Of a stretch of DNA of 64,000 nucleotides, positions 41,401 to 52,000 are shown piece after piece. Source of the stretch: Escarpia spicata (lineage: Eukaryota > Annelida > Polychaeta > Sabellida > Siboglinidae). A program made the position numbers and the translations under genes. How positions within the stretch are numbered: the stretch's first letter is position 1; every line of letters begins with the position of its first letter. Below the pieces are notes generated by a model. It searched no databases. It was not told the DNA's origin and saw only the letters and a program-made list of their open reading frames with translations. The stretch covers positions 1,302,001-1,366,000 of the forward strand of contig OZ023206.1 of assembly GCA_963995525.1 (NCBI GenBank), given 5' to 3'.

Positions 41401-42682
41401 ATGTTCGAAACAAATTAATGCATATCACAGCAAAACGGTATTTGTAGTGCACTTTTTTCGGAGGAAGGATCCTTAATGTGGTCTTACCCCAAATAGATGT
41501 TTTGCATGTTACAAATCTTCACGAAGGCTAGATTGATATCAAGCTACACACATAAATAGATTAACCCGAAATGGGAATGCATGTTACCGTTTTATCCCCG
41601 TCACGTAAGTTACAAGAACATATTACGTAAGTTATAGGTGTGAAAACTCATCCCCATTTGAAGTTTTTTCTTGTCTAAAGCAGCAGTACCTTCAGTACTC
41701 ACGAGACAAACATGTCCCATATGAAAGTTTTCGAAAAAAATTAATGCAAATCACAGCAAAACGGTATTTGTAGTGCACTTTTTTCGGCGGAAGGATCTTT
41801 AATGTGGTCTTACCCCAAATAGATGTTTTGCATATTACAAATCTTCACGAAGGCTAGATTGATATCAAGCTACACACATAACTAGATTAATCACAAATGG
41901 GAATGCATGTTACCGTTCTATCTCCGTCACGTAAGTTACAAGAACATATTACATAAGTTATAGGTGTGAAAACTAATCCCCATTTGAAGTTTTTTCTTAT
42001 CTAAAGCAGCAGTACATTCAGTACTCACGAGACAAACATGTCCCATGTCAAAGTGTTCGAAAAAAATTAATGCATATCACAGCAAAACGGTATTTGTAGT
42101 GCACTTTTTTCGGCGGAAGGATCCTTAATGTGGTCTTATCCCAAATAGATGATTTGCATGTTACAAATCTTCACGAAGGCTAGATTGATATCAAGCTACA
42201 CACATAACTAGATTAATCACAAATGGGAATGCATGTTACCGTTCTATCTCCGTCACGTAAGTTACAAGAACATATTACGTAAGTTATAGGTGTGAAAACT
42301 CATCCCCATTTGATGTTTTATCTTGTCCAAAGCAGCAGTACCTTCAGTACTCACGAGACAAACATGTCCCATGTCAAAATGTTCGAAACAAATTAATGCA
42401 TATCACAGCAAAACGGTATTTGTAGTGCACTTTTTTCGGCGGAAGGATCCTTAATGTGGTCTTACCCCAAATAGATATTTTGCATGTTACAAATCTTCAC
42501 GAAGGCTAGATTGATATCAAGCTACACATATAACTAGATTAACCCCAAATGGGAATGCATGTTACCGTTTTATCCCCGTCACGTAAGTTACAAGAACATA
42601 TTACGTAAGTTATAGGTGTGAAAACTCATCCCCATTTGATGTTTTATCTTGTCTAAAGCAGCAGTACATTCAGTACTCACGA
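38445..42682 (+). repeat. 13-monomer tandem duplication, copy 2 (4238 bp)
   Basis: This is the second copy of the 34207-38444 unit. Differences I noticed between copies are few: TTTGAAGTGC near 38508, ACTTTCTTCGG (34930) against ACTTTTTTCGG, TTATCCC near 39204 against TTACCCC, AATATGG near 35935 against AATGTGG, ACATAAG near 41952 and ATAGATATTTTG near 42475. After 42683 the sequence departs within about 17 bases, continuing as type F rather than type C. Confidence 0.86.
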
Positions 42683-44917
42683 GACAAACATGTCCCATGT
42701 CAAAATGTTCGAAACAAATTAATGCATATCACAGCAAAACGGTATTTGTAGTGCACTTTTTTCGGAGGAAGGATCCTTAATGTGGTCTTACCCCAAATAG
42801 ATGTTTTGCATGTTACAAATCTTCACGAAGGCTAGATTGATATCAAGCTACACACATAATTAGATTAACCACAAATGGGAATGCATGTTACCGTTCTATC
42901 TCCGTCACGTAAGTTACAAGAACATATTACGTAAGTTATAGGTGTGAAAACTCATCACCATTTCAAGTTTTATCTTGTCTAAAGCAGCAGTACCTTCAGT
43001 ACTCACGAGACAAACATGTCCCATGTCCAAGTGTTCGAAAAAAATTAATGCATATCACAGCAAAACGGTATTTGTAGTGCACTTTTTTCGGCGGAAGGAT
43101 CCTTAATGTGGTCTTACCCCAAATATATGTTTTGCATGTTACAAATCTTCACGAAGGCTAGATTGATATCAAGCTACACACATAACTAGATTAACCCCAA
43201 ATGGGAATGCATGTTACCGTTTTATCCCCGTCACGTAAGTTACAAGAACATATTACGTAAGTTATAGGTGTGAAAACTCATCCCCATTTGATGTTTTATC
43301 TTGTCTAAAGCAGCAGAACATTCAGTACTCACGAGACAAACATGTCCCATGTCAAAATGTTCGAAACAAATTAATGCATATCACAGCAAAACGGTATTTG
43401 TAGTGCACTTTTTTCGGAGGAAGGATCCTTAATGTGGTCTTACCCCAAATAGATGTTTTGCATGTTACAAATCTTCACGAAGGCTAGATTGATATCAAGC
43501 TACACACATAATTAGATAAACCACAAATGGGAATGCATGTTACCGTTCTATCTCCGTCACGTAAGTTACAAGAACATATTACGTAAGTTATAGGTGTGAA
43601 AACTCATCACCATTTCAAGTTTTATCTTGTCTAAAGCAGCAGTACCTTCAGTACTCATAGACAAACATGTCCCATGTCCAAGTGTTCGAAAAAAATTAAT
43701 GCATATCACAGCAAAACGGTATTTGTAGTGCACTTTTTTCGGTGGAAGGATCCTTAATGTGGTCTTATCCCAAATAGATGTTTTGCATGTTACAAATCTT
43801 CACGAAGGCTAGATTGATATCAAGCTACACACATAACTAGATTAATCACAAATGGGAATGCATGTTACCGTTCTATCTCCGTCACGTAAGTTACAAGAAC
43901 ATATTACGTAAGTTATAGGTGTGAAAACTCATCCCCATTTGAAGTTTTTTCTTATCTAAAGCAGCAGTACATTCAGTACTCACGAGACAAACATGTCCCA
44001 TGTCAAAGTGTTCGAAAAAAAGTAATGCATATCACAGCAAAACGGTATTTGTAGTGCACTTTTTTCGGCGGAAGGATCCTTAATGTGGTCTTATCCCAAA
44101 TAGATGATTTGCATGTTACAAATCTTCACGAAGGCTAGATTGATATCAAGCTACACACATAACTAGATTAACCCCAAATGGGAATGCATGTTATCGTTTT
44201 ATCCCCGTCACGTAAGTTACAAGAACATATTACGTAAGTTATAGGTGTGAAAACTCATCCCCATTTGAAGTTTTTTCTTGTCTAAAGCAGCAGTACCTTC
44301 AGTACTCACGAGACAAACATGTCCCATATCAAAGTGTTCGAAAAAAATTAATGCATATCACAGCAAAACGGTATTTGTAATGCACTTTTTTCGGCGGAAG
44401 GATCCTTAATGTGGTCTTTCCCCAAATAGATGTTTTGCATGTTACAAATCTTCACGAAGGCTAGATTGATATCAAGCTACACACATAACTAGATTAATCA
44501 CAAATGGGAATGCATGTTACCGTTCTATCTCCGTCACGTAAGTTACAAGAACATATTACGTAAGTTATAGGTGTGAAAACTCATCCCCATTTGATGTTTT
44601 ATCTTGTCTAAAGCAGCAGTACCTTCAGTACTCACGAGACAAACATGTCCCATGTCAAAATGTTCGAAAAAAATTAATGCATTTCACAGCAAAACGGTAT
44701 TTGTAGTGCACTTTTTTCGGCGGAAGGATCCTTAATGTGGTCTTACCCCAAATATATGTTTTGCATGTTACAAATCTTCACGAAGGCTAGATTGATATCA
44801 AGCTACACACATAACTAGATTAACCCCAAATGGGAATGCATGTTACCGTTTTATCCCCGTCACGTAAGTTACAAGAACATATTACGTAAGTTATAGTTGT
44901 GAAAACTCATCCCCATT

Positions 44918-44921
44918 TGAT
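44918..44921. repeat. target-site duplication, left copy (TGAT)
   Basis: TGAT forms the end of the left satellite sequence (offsets 281-284 of the monomer) and is repeated at 47062-47065. Short duplications are common for CR1-like insertions. Four bases could include chance microhomology. Confidence 0.72.
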
Positions 44922-44941
44922 TTAACAAGATTTAACAAGAT
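44922..44941 (-). repeat. 3'-terminal 10-bp tandem repeat of the LINE
   Basis: On the plus strand TTTAACAAGA occurs twice (44921-44930 and 44931-44940), followed by one more T. On the element strand this is a repeat of the TCTTGTTAAA type at the extreme 3' end. CR1-like and some other LINEs end in short tandem repeats instead of poly(A), and none is seen here. The first T at 44921 may belong to the target or to the repeat. Confidence 0.8.
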
Positions 44942-44970
44942 TGCCATCCAGAAAATTACTCTGGATGGCA
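44942..44970 (-). other. 3'-UTR stem-loop of the LINE
   Basis: TGCCATCCAG at 44942-44951 and CTGGATGGCA at 44961-44970 are perfect reverse complements separated by a 9-base loop. The structure lies 21 bp from the element's 3' end. In several LINE clades the reverse transcriptase recognises a hairpin near the 3' end of its RNA. That this one serves so is inference from position. Confidence 0.82.
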
Positions 44971-45018
44971 GTTGGACAAGGAAGCCTTTTGGCTTATCGA
45001 GAGTCCAATACTTTTTAT

Positions 45019-46125
45019 CTACATGTATCCCGCCTTTTTAAGGTGTGTGTCGATTTTATTTTTAAACATATTCACGCTACTAGCACCAACACAATCAGGA
45101 GATAATCTGTTCCATTCATTTACAGTCCTTTGTGAGAATGAGAACTTTCTTATATCTAATCTACACTGCTCCTTTACTAATGTAGCTTCATGTCCTCTGG
45201 TCCTTCTATCTTTCTTAACTGAGAAAAAAATGTTTCTATCAATATTTTCATAACCATTCATTATTTTAAACACTTCTATGTGATCTCCTCTCAATCTCCT
45301 GGTCTCTAGTGTTGTTAAACCACATTCTTTTAGGCGTATTTCGTAACTAAGATCCCTCAGATTTGGTATCATTTTAGTCGCTCTCCTCTGTACTCTTTCT
45401 AGCATATCTATGTCCTTCTTGCGATATGGCCTCCATGCTTGTATACAATATTCTAAATGAGGCCTCACTATTGTTTTGTACAGCGGTACTATTAATTCTT
45501 TTTTCTTATACGCTATATTTCGCCTAATTAATCCAAGGATTTGATTTCCCTTTGACGCTGCAATTCCGCACTGCTCTGAAACCTTCATATGAGCACTAAT
45601 GGTTAACCCTAAGTCCTTTTCTTTTACAGTAGTACTTAGAACAGTACCCCCCATTTTATATTTTACCTCTTCATTCCCATGACCTGTGTGGAGGCATTTA
45701 CATTTCCCAAAATTGAACAGCATTTGCCACTTTTCAGACCATTTGATCAACCTATCAAGATCATCTTGTAAATGCTGTCTGTCTCCATCACTTTTAATCC
45801 TTCTAAACACTTTTGTATCATCCGCAAATTTCAACACCTTGCTTGTTATATCATCGTCCAAATCGTTGATATATATTAAGAATAATATAGGTCCTAGTAC
45901 TGATCCCTGTGGTACCCCACTCAATACCGATTTCCAGTTTGAAGCCTCCCCATCAACTACTACACGTTGTCTTCTGTCATTCAGCCATTTTTCTATCCAG
46001 TTTATTATACCATTTCCTATGCCATGGGCCTTTAGCTTAAGGAGTAATCTTTGATGTGGTACTTTGTCGAAAGCTTTTTGAAAATCTAAATAGATGATAT
46101 CTACTGGTGATCCCTCATCTACCAC
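45019..46125 (-). pseudogene. LINE ORF2, downstream fragment: RT catalytic core and C-terminus
   Basis: This frame of 368 codons continues the RT domain of the upstream fragment and overlaps it by 7 bp. Its first codon is GTG, directly after an in-frame TAG, so this is a frame opening and not a start. Catalytic motif A is LDFQKAFDKV (13-22, Asp14), motif B is GVPQGSVLGP (70-79), and motif C is FADD (100-103, Asp102 and Asp103). All three catalytic aspartates are present. A thumb-like region follows (LIKWSEKW 126-133, DLGL 171-174). Next come RPHLEYC 221-227, the VQRRATKMIP helix 245-254, TTLETRRLRGD 271-281 and a C-terminal VNEWNRL segment (335-341) common to CR1/Jockey-group proteins. It ends at TAG 45019-45021. 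Apart from the single frameshift shared with its neighbour I see no disabling change, which suggests a fairly young insertion. Confidence 0.93.
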
Positions 46126-46128
46126 CTA
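46119..46128 (-). other. frameshift splitting the RT frame
   Basis: Read on the minus strand, the upstream frame ends ACT-AGG-TGG-TAG, while the downstream frame is open from the overlapping GTG and carries motif A ten or so codons later. The protein sense continues across the overlap only if one base is missing here. A one-base deletion in or next to the GG run is the simplest reading. A sequencing error cannot be excluded. Confidence 0.8.
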
Positions 46129-47061
46129 GTGATGTCTTCCAAAAAACATAACATATTTGTTAAGCATGACCTCGCTTTTAAAAACCCATGTTGAGATGGG
46201 TTTATCAAGTTATGTTTAACAAGAAAATCCACCATGTGATCTTTAATTAGTCTTTCTAATAATTTGCAAATCACTGATGTTAAACTCACTGGTCTATAGT
46301 TCTCTGACTTGTTTCTCGAACCTTTTTTAAATAACGGTATAATGTTTGCCTCTTTCCATTCTAAAGGAACCACTCCCTCTTCTAATGACAAATTGAAAAC
46401 TGTTGCAAGCGGTGCGCTAATTTGTTCTACAATTTCCAATAGTAGTTTGGGCGGAATCCCGTCCACTCCAGGTGATTTATTATCCTTCATAGCCCTTATT
46501 TTCTTAGCTACCATTTCCGAGGTTACAACTAACTGTCCTAAATAGTCTGAATCTGCCCCCTTGAACTTAGCCTCTGGTACTGGCAGTGAACTAATATCTT
46601 CCCTGGTAAACACTGAACTAAAATACTCATTCAGGTCTTCTGCCATTAAGAATCCCTCTGATATTGTATTTCCAGCACTATCTTCTAGAGGACCGACCTT
46701 ATCCTGAACTTTCTGTTTGCTTCGAATATACGCATAAAAACTCTTACTGTCATGTTTTATATTACTAGCTAATTTTTTTTCATAGCTTCTCTTTGAATTT
46801 CTAATTTCAGCTGTAGCTTGATTAAGTGCTTCTTTATAAATGTTGTAGTCTTCATCATTTCCAGTACATCTATATGACTTCCACATCATTTGTTTATACT
46901 TAATTTTTCTAATGGCTTCTTTCGATAAGTGTTTCTTTTTAGACCGTTTCCCTTGTTTTTTGAAAGGTACAAATTTATCGACTATGCACTTAATTTCACT
47001 ATTTAAGATATTCCAGCATTCGGTTGCTGTCTTATTCTTCAGTGTGTTATTCCAGTCTATA
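46119..47061 (-). pseudogene. LINE ORF2, upstream fragment: linker and N-terminal RT
   Basis: This open frame holds about 313 element-derived residues. An ATG at 47121-47123 opens the same frame, but it and the next 20 or so codons lie in satellite DNA, so it is a chance fusion and not the element's start. Residue numbers here count from that ATG. A basic, coiled-coil-prone linker (about 55-135) is followed by the segment SKSFYAYIRSKQ and a VGPLEDSAGNTISEG stretch typical of CR1-like elements. The RT begins near 200: NKSPGVDGIP at 215-224, NYRPVSLTS at 275-283, QHGFLKARSC at 311-320. The frame stops at TAG 46119-46121, mid-domain and just before catalytic motif A. The following frame continues the domain, so the break is a frameshift. 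Reverse transcription of element RNA would be its ancestral role; this copy cannot encode a full protein. Confidence 0.92.
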
Positions 47062-47065
47062 TGAT
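47062..47065. repeat. target-site duplication, right copy (TGAT)
   Basis: This second copy of TGAT directly abuts the truncated 5' end of the element. The base before it, A at 47061, breaks the match to the satellite, so the duplication is four bases at most. Confidence 0.72.
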
Positions 47066-50042
47066 GTTTTATCTTGTCTAAAGCAGCAGTACATTCAGTA
47101 CTCACGAGACAAACATGTCCCATGTCAAAATGTTCGAAACAAATTAATGCATATCACAGCAAAACGGTATTTGTAGTGCACTTTTTTCGGAGGAAGGATC
47201 CTTAATGTGGTCTTACCCCAAATAGATGTTTTGCATGTTACAAATCTTCACGAAGGCTAGATTGATATCAAGCTACACACATAATTAGATTAACCACAAA
47301 TGGGAATGCATGTTACCGTTCTATCTCCGTCACGTAAGTTACAAGAACATATTACGTAAGTTATAGGTGTGAAAACTCATCACCATTTCAAGTTTTATCT
47401 TGTCTAAAGCAGCAGTACCTTCAGTACTCACGAGACAAACATGTCCCATGTCCAAGTGTTCGAAAAATATTAATGCATATCACAGCAAAACGGTATTTGT
47501 AGTGCACTTTTTTCGGCGGAAGGATCCTTAATGTGGTCTTACCCCAAATAGATGTTTTGCATGTTACAAATCTTCACGAAGGCTAGATTGATATCAAGCT
47601 ACACACATAACTAGATTAATCACAAATGGGAATGCATGTTACCGTTCTATCTCCGTCACGTAAGTTACAAGAACATATTACGTAAGTTATAGGTGTGAAA
47701 ACTCATCCCCATTTGATGTTTTATCTTGTCTAAAGCAGCAGTACATTCAGTACTCACGAGACAAACATGTCCCATGTCAAAATGTTCGAAACAAATTAAT
47801 GCATATCACAGCAAAACGGTATTTGTAGTGCACTTTTTTCGGCGGAAGGATCTTTAATGTGGTCTTACCCCAAATAGATGTTTTGCATGTTACAAATCTT
47901 CACGAAGGCTAGATTGATATCAAGCTACACACATAATTAGATTAACCACAAATGGGAATGCATGTTACCGTTCTATCTCCGTCACGTAAGTTACAAGAAC
48001 ATATTACGTAAGTTATAGGTGTGAAAACTCATCACCATTTCAAGTTTTATCTTGTCTAAAGCAGCAGTACCTTCAGTACTCACGAGACAAACATGTCCCA
48101 TGTCCAAGTGTTCGAAAAAAATTAATGCATATCACAGCAAAACGGTATTTGTAGTGCACTTTTTCGGCGGAAGGATCCTTAATGTGGTCTTATCCCAAAT
48201 ATATGATTTGCACGTTACAAATCTTCACGAAGGCTAGATTGATATCAAGCTACACACATAACTAGATTAACCCCAAATGGGAATGCATGTTATCGTTTTA
48301 TCCCCGTCACGTAAGTTACAAGAACATATTACGTAAGTTATAGGTGTGAAAACTCATCCCCATTTGAAGTTTTTTCTTGTCTAAAGCAGCAGTACCTTCA
48401 GTACTCACGAGACAAACATGTCCCATAACAAAGTGTTCGAAAAAAAAATTAATGCATATCACAGCAAAACGGTATTTGTAATGCACTTTTTTCGGCGGAA
48501 GGATCCTTAATGTGGTCTTTCCCCAAATAGATGTTTTGCATGTTACAAATCTTCACGAAGGCTAGATTGATATCAAGCTACACACATAACTAGATTAATC
48601 ACAAATGGGAATGCATGTTACCGTTCTATCTCCGTCACGTAAGTTACAAGAACATATTACGTAAGTTATAGGTGTGAAAACTCATCCCCATTTGATGTTT
48701 TATCTTGTCTAAAGCAGCAGTACCTTCAGTACTCACGAGACAAACATGTCCCATGTCAAAATGTTCGAAAAAAATTAATGCATATCACAGCAAAACGGTA
48801 TTTGTAGTGCACTTTTTTCGGCGGAAGGATCCTTAATGTGGTCTTACCCCAAATAGATGTTTTGCATGTTACAAATCTTCACGAAGGCTAGATTGATATC
48901 AAGCTACACACATAACTAGATTAACCCCAAATGGGAATGCATGTTACCGTTTTATCCCCGTCACGTAAGTTACAAGAACATATTACGTAAGTTATAGGTG
49001 TGAAAACTCATCCCCATTTGATGTTTTATCTTGTCTAAAGCAGCAGTACATTCAGTACTCACGAGACAAACATGTCCCATGTCAAAATGTTCGAAACAAA
49101 CTAATGCATATCACAGCAAAACGGTATTTGTAGTGCACTTTTTTCGGAGGAAGGATCCTTAATGTGGTCTTACCCCAAATAGATGTTTTGCATGTTACAA
49201 ATCTTCACGAAGGCTAGATTGATATCAAGCTACACACATAATTAGATTAACCACAAATGGGAATGCATGTTACCGTTCTATCTCCGTCACGTAAGTTACA
49301 AGAACATATTACGTAAGTTATAGGTGTGAAAACTCATCCCCATTTGATGTTTTATCTTGTCTAAAGCAGCAGTACCTTCAGTACTCACGAGACAAACATG
49401 TCCCATGTCAAAATGTTCGAAAAAAATTAATGCATATCACAGCAAAACGGTATTTGTAGTGCACTTTTTTCGGAGGAAGGATCCTTAATGTGGTCTTACC
49501 CCAAATAGATGTTTTGCATGTTACAAATCTTCACGAAGGCTAGATTGATATCAAGCTACACACATAACTAGATTAACCCCAAATGGGAATGCATGTTATC
49601 GTTTTATCCCCGTCACGTAAGTTACAAGAACATATTACGTAAGTTATAGGTGTGAAAACTCATCCCCATTTGAAGTTTTTTCTTGTCTAAAGCAGCAGTA
49701 CATTCAGTACTCACGAGACAAACATGTCCCATGTCAAAATGTTCGAAACAAACTAATGCATATCACAGCAAAACGGTATTTGTAGTGCACTTTTTTCGGA
49801 GGAAGGATCCTTAATGTGGTCTTACCCCAAATAGATGTTTTGCATGTTACAAATCTTCACGAAGGCTAGATTGATATCAAGCTACACACATAATTAGATT
49901 AACCACAAATGGGAATGCATGTTACCGTTCTATCTCCGTCACGTAAGTTACAAGAACATATTACGTAAGTTATAGGTGTGAAAACTCATCACCATTTCAA
50001 GTTTTATCTTGTCTAAAGCAGCAGTACCTTCAGTACTCACGA

Positions 50043-52000
50043 GACAAACATGTCCCATGTCAAAGTGTTCGAAAAAAATTAATGCATATCACAGCAAAAC
50101 GGTATTTGTAGTGCACTTTTTTCGGCGGAAGGATCCTTAATGTGGTCTTATCCCAAATAGATGATTTGCATGTTACAAATCTTCACGAAGGCTAGATTGA
50201 TATCAAGCTACACACATAACTAGATTAACCCCAAATGGGAATGCATGTTATCGTTTTATCCCCGTCACGTAAGTTACAAGAACATATTACGTAAGTTATA
50301 GGTGTGAAAACTCATCCCCATTTGAAGTTTTTTCTTGTCTAATGCAGCAGTACCTTCAGTACTCACGAGACAAACATGTCCCATATCAAAGTGTTCGAAA
50401 AAAAAATTAATGCATATCACAGCAAAACGGTATTTGTAATGCACTTTTTTCGGCGGAAGGATCCTTAATGTGGTCTTTCCCCAAATAGATGTTTTGCATG
50501 ATACAAATCTTCACGAAGGCTAGATTGATATCAAGCTACACACATAACTAGATTAATCACAAATGGGAATGCATGTTACCGTTCTATCTCCGTCACGTAA
50601 GTTACAAGAACATATTACGTAAGTTATAGGTGTGAAAACTCATCCCCATTTGATGTTTTATCTTGTCTAAAGCAGCAGTACCTTCAGTACTCACGAGACA
50701 AACATGTCCCATGTCCAAATGTTCGAAAAAAATTAATGCATATCACAGCAAAACGGTATTTGTAGTGCACTTTTTTCGGCGGAAGGATCCTTAATGTGGT
50801 CTTACCCCAAATAGATGTTTTGCATGTTACAAATCTTCACGAAGGCTAGATTGATATCAAGCTACACACATAACTAGATTAATCACAAATGGGAATGCAT
50901 GTTACCGTTCTATCTCCGTCACGTAAGTTACAAGAACATATTACGTAAGTTATAGGTGTGAAAACTAATCCCCATTTGAAGTTTTTTCTTATCTAAAGCA
51001 GCAGTACATTCAGTACTCACGAGACAAACATGTCCCATATCAAAGTGTTCGAAAAAAATTAATGCATATCACAGCAAAACGGTATTTGTAATGCACTTTT
51101 TTCGGCGGAAGGATCCTTAATGTGGTCTTTCCCCAAATAGATGTTTTGCATGTTACAAATCTTCACGAAGGCTAGATTGATATCAAGCTACACACATAAC
51201 TAGATTAATCACAAATGGGAATGCATGTTACCTTTCTATCTCCGTCACGTAAGTTACAAGAACATATTACGTAAGTTAAAGGTGTGAAAACTCATCCCCA
51301 TTTGATGTTTTATCTTGTCTAAAGCAGCAGTACCTTCAGTACTCACGAGACAAACATGTCCCATGTCAAAATGTTCGAAAAAAATTAATGCATATCACAG
51401 CAAAACGGTATTTGTAGTGCACTTTTTTCGGCGGAAGGATCCTTAATGTGGTCTTACCCCAAATAGATGTTTTGCATGTTACAAATCTTCACGAAGGCTA
51501 GATTGATATCAAGCTACACACATAACTAGATTAACCCCAAATGGGAATGCATGTTACCGTTTTATCCCCGTCACGTAAGTTACAAGAACATATTACGTAA
51601 GTTATAGGTGTGAAAACTCATCCCCATTTGATGTTTTATCTTGTCTAAAGCAGCAGTACATTCAGTACTCACGAGACAAACATGTCCCATGTCAAAATGT
51701 TCGAAACAAATTAATGCATATCACAGCAAAACGGTATTTGTAGTGCACTTTTTTCGGAGGAAGGATCCTTAATGTGGTCTTACCCCAAATAGATGTTTTG
51801 CATGTTACAAATCTTCACGAAGGCTAGATTGATATCAAGCTACACACATAATTAGATTAACCACAAATGGGAATGCATGTTACCGTTCTATCTCCGTCAC
51901 GTAAGTTACAAGAACATATTACGTAAGTTATAGGTGTGAAAACTCATCACCATTTCAAGTTTTATCTTGTCTAAAGCAGCAGTACCTTCAGTACTCACGA
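50043..52000 (+). repeat. six-monomer tandem duplication, copy 1 (1958 bp)
   Basis: The monomers at 50043, 50369, 50697, 51023, 51349 and 51675 form the unit. It is 1958 bp because the second monomer has nine A instead of seven after TTCG. Private marks repeated 1958 bp downstream are TAATGCAGCAG (50340 and 52298), GCATGATAC (50497 and 52455), TTACCTTTC (51227 and 53185) and GTTAAAGG (51276 and 53234). I saw no differences between copies. Confidence 0.87.

Larger units (their letters stand above)
1..44921 (+). repeat. 326-bp satellite array, left arm
   Basis: Tandem head-to-tail copies of a 326-bp, AT-rich monomer fill this stretch without a gap. With GACAAACATG as offset 1, starts fall at 1, 327, 653, 979, 1305, 1631, 1957, 2283 and so on to 44638. 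That gives 137 complete monomers plus 284 bp of the next. The expected 137 x 326 differs from the observed span by exactly -25, which the indels I see explain: -1 in monomer 2283, +1 near 12020, -2 near 12885, +1 near 15445, -1 near 15512, -1 in monomer 22493, -20 near 23170, -1 near 31082 and -1 near 43657. Monomers look mostly over 90% identical by eye. There is no long open frame and no sign of coding selection. A centromeric or heterochromatic role is inference from family behaviour. Confidence 0.97.
44922..47061 (-). mobile_element. 5'-truncated CR1/Jockey-like LINE (non-LTR retrotransposon)
   Basis: This 2140-bp insertion reads right to left. From its 5' side it carries the end of the linker before the reverse transcriptase, the RT core, the conserved C-terminal region, a stop codon at 45019-45021 and a 97-bp 3' UTR. 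The UTR ends in a hairpin and two copies of a 10-bp repeat. ORF1 and the endonuclease domain are missing. Truncation at the 5' end is the usual product of incomplete target-primed reverse transcription. Flanking TGAT copies at 44918-44921 and 47062-47065 give a 4-bp target-site duplication. RT motifs NYRPVSLTS, GVPQGSVLGP and FADD place it among LINE RTs. The C-terminal RPHLEYC and TTLETRRLRGD segments resemble CR1/L2/Jockey-group elements. The exact clade is unresolved without a tree. Confidence 0.95.
44638..47107 (+). repeat. satellite monomer interrupted by the retrotransposon
   Basis: The monomer that starts at 44638 runs for 284 bp to 44921 and resumes at 47062. Counting the duplicated TGAT once, 284 + 42 = 326, so no satellite base was lost or gained apart from the duplication. 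The resumed half reads TGATGTTTTATC, the expected continuation after CCATT. One substitution, ATAGTTGTG for ATAGGTGTG, lies just upstream near 44896. Confidence 0.93.

Noticed and set aside
44972..45253. 93-codon plus-strand open frame
   Set aside because: It lies antisense to the C-terminal part of the LINE reverse transcriptase and shows no family features. It is a shadow of the real minus-strand frame.
45686..46054. 122-codon plus-strand open frame
   Set aside because: It is antisense to the RT catalytic core. Its residues are explained by the reverse complement of the RT motifs.
46309..46545. 78-codon plus-strand open frame
   Set aside because: It is antisense to the N-terminal RT segment containing NYRPVSLTS and NKSPGVDGIP, and has no features of its own.
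44922..47061. LTR retrotransposon or endogenous virus
   Set aside because: There are no long terminal repeats, gag, protease, integrase or envelope features. The RT motifs, 5' truncation and 3' repeats are those of a non-LTR element.
47062..47123. ATG start of the upstream LINE fragment
   Set aside because: The first 20 or so codons are satellite DNA downstream of the truncation point. The ATG is in frame by chance and is not the element's start.
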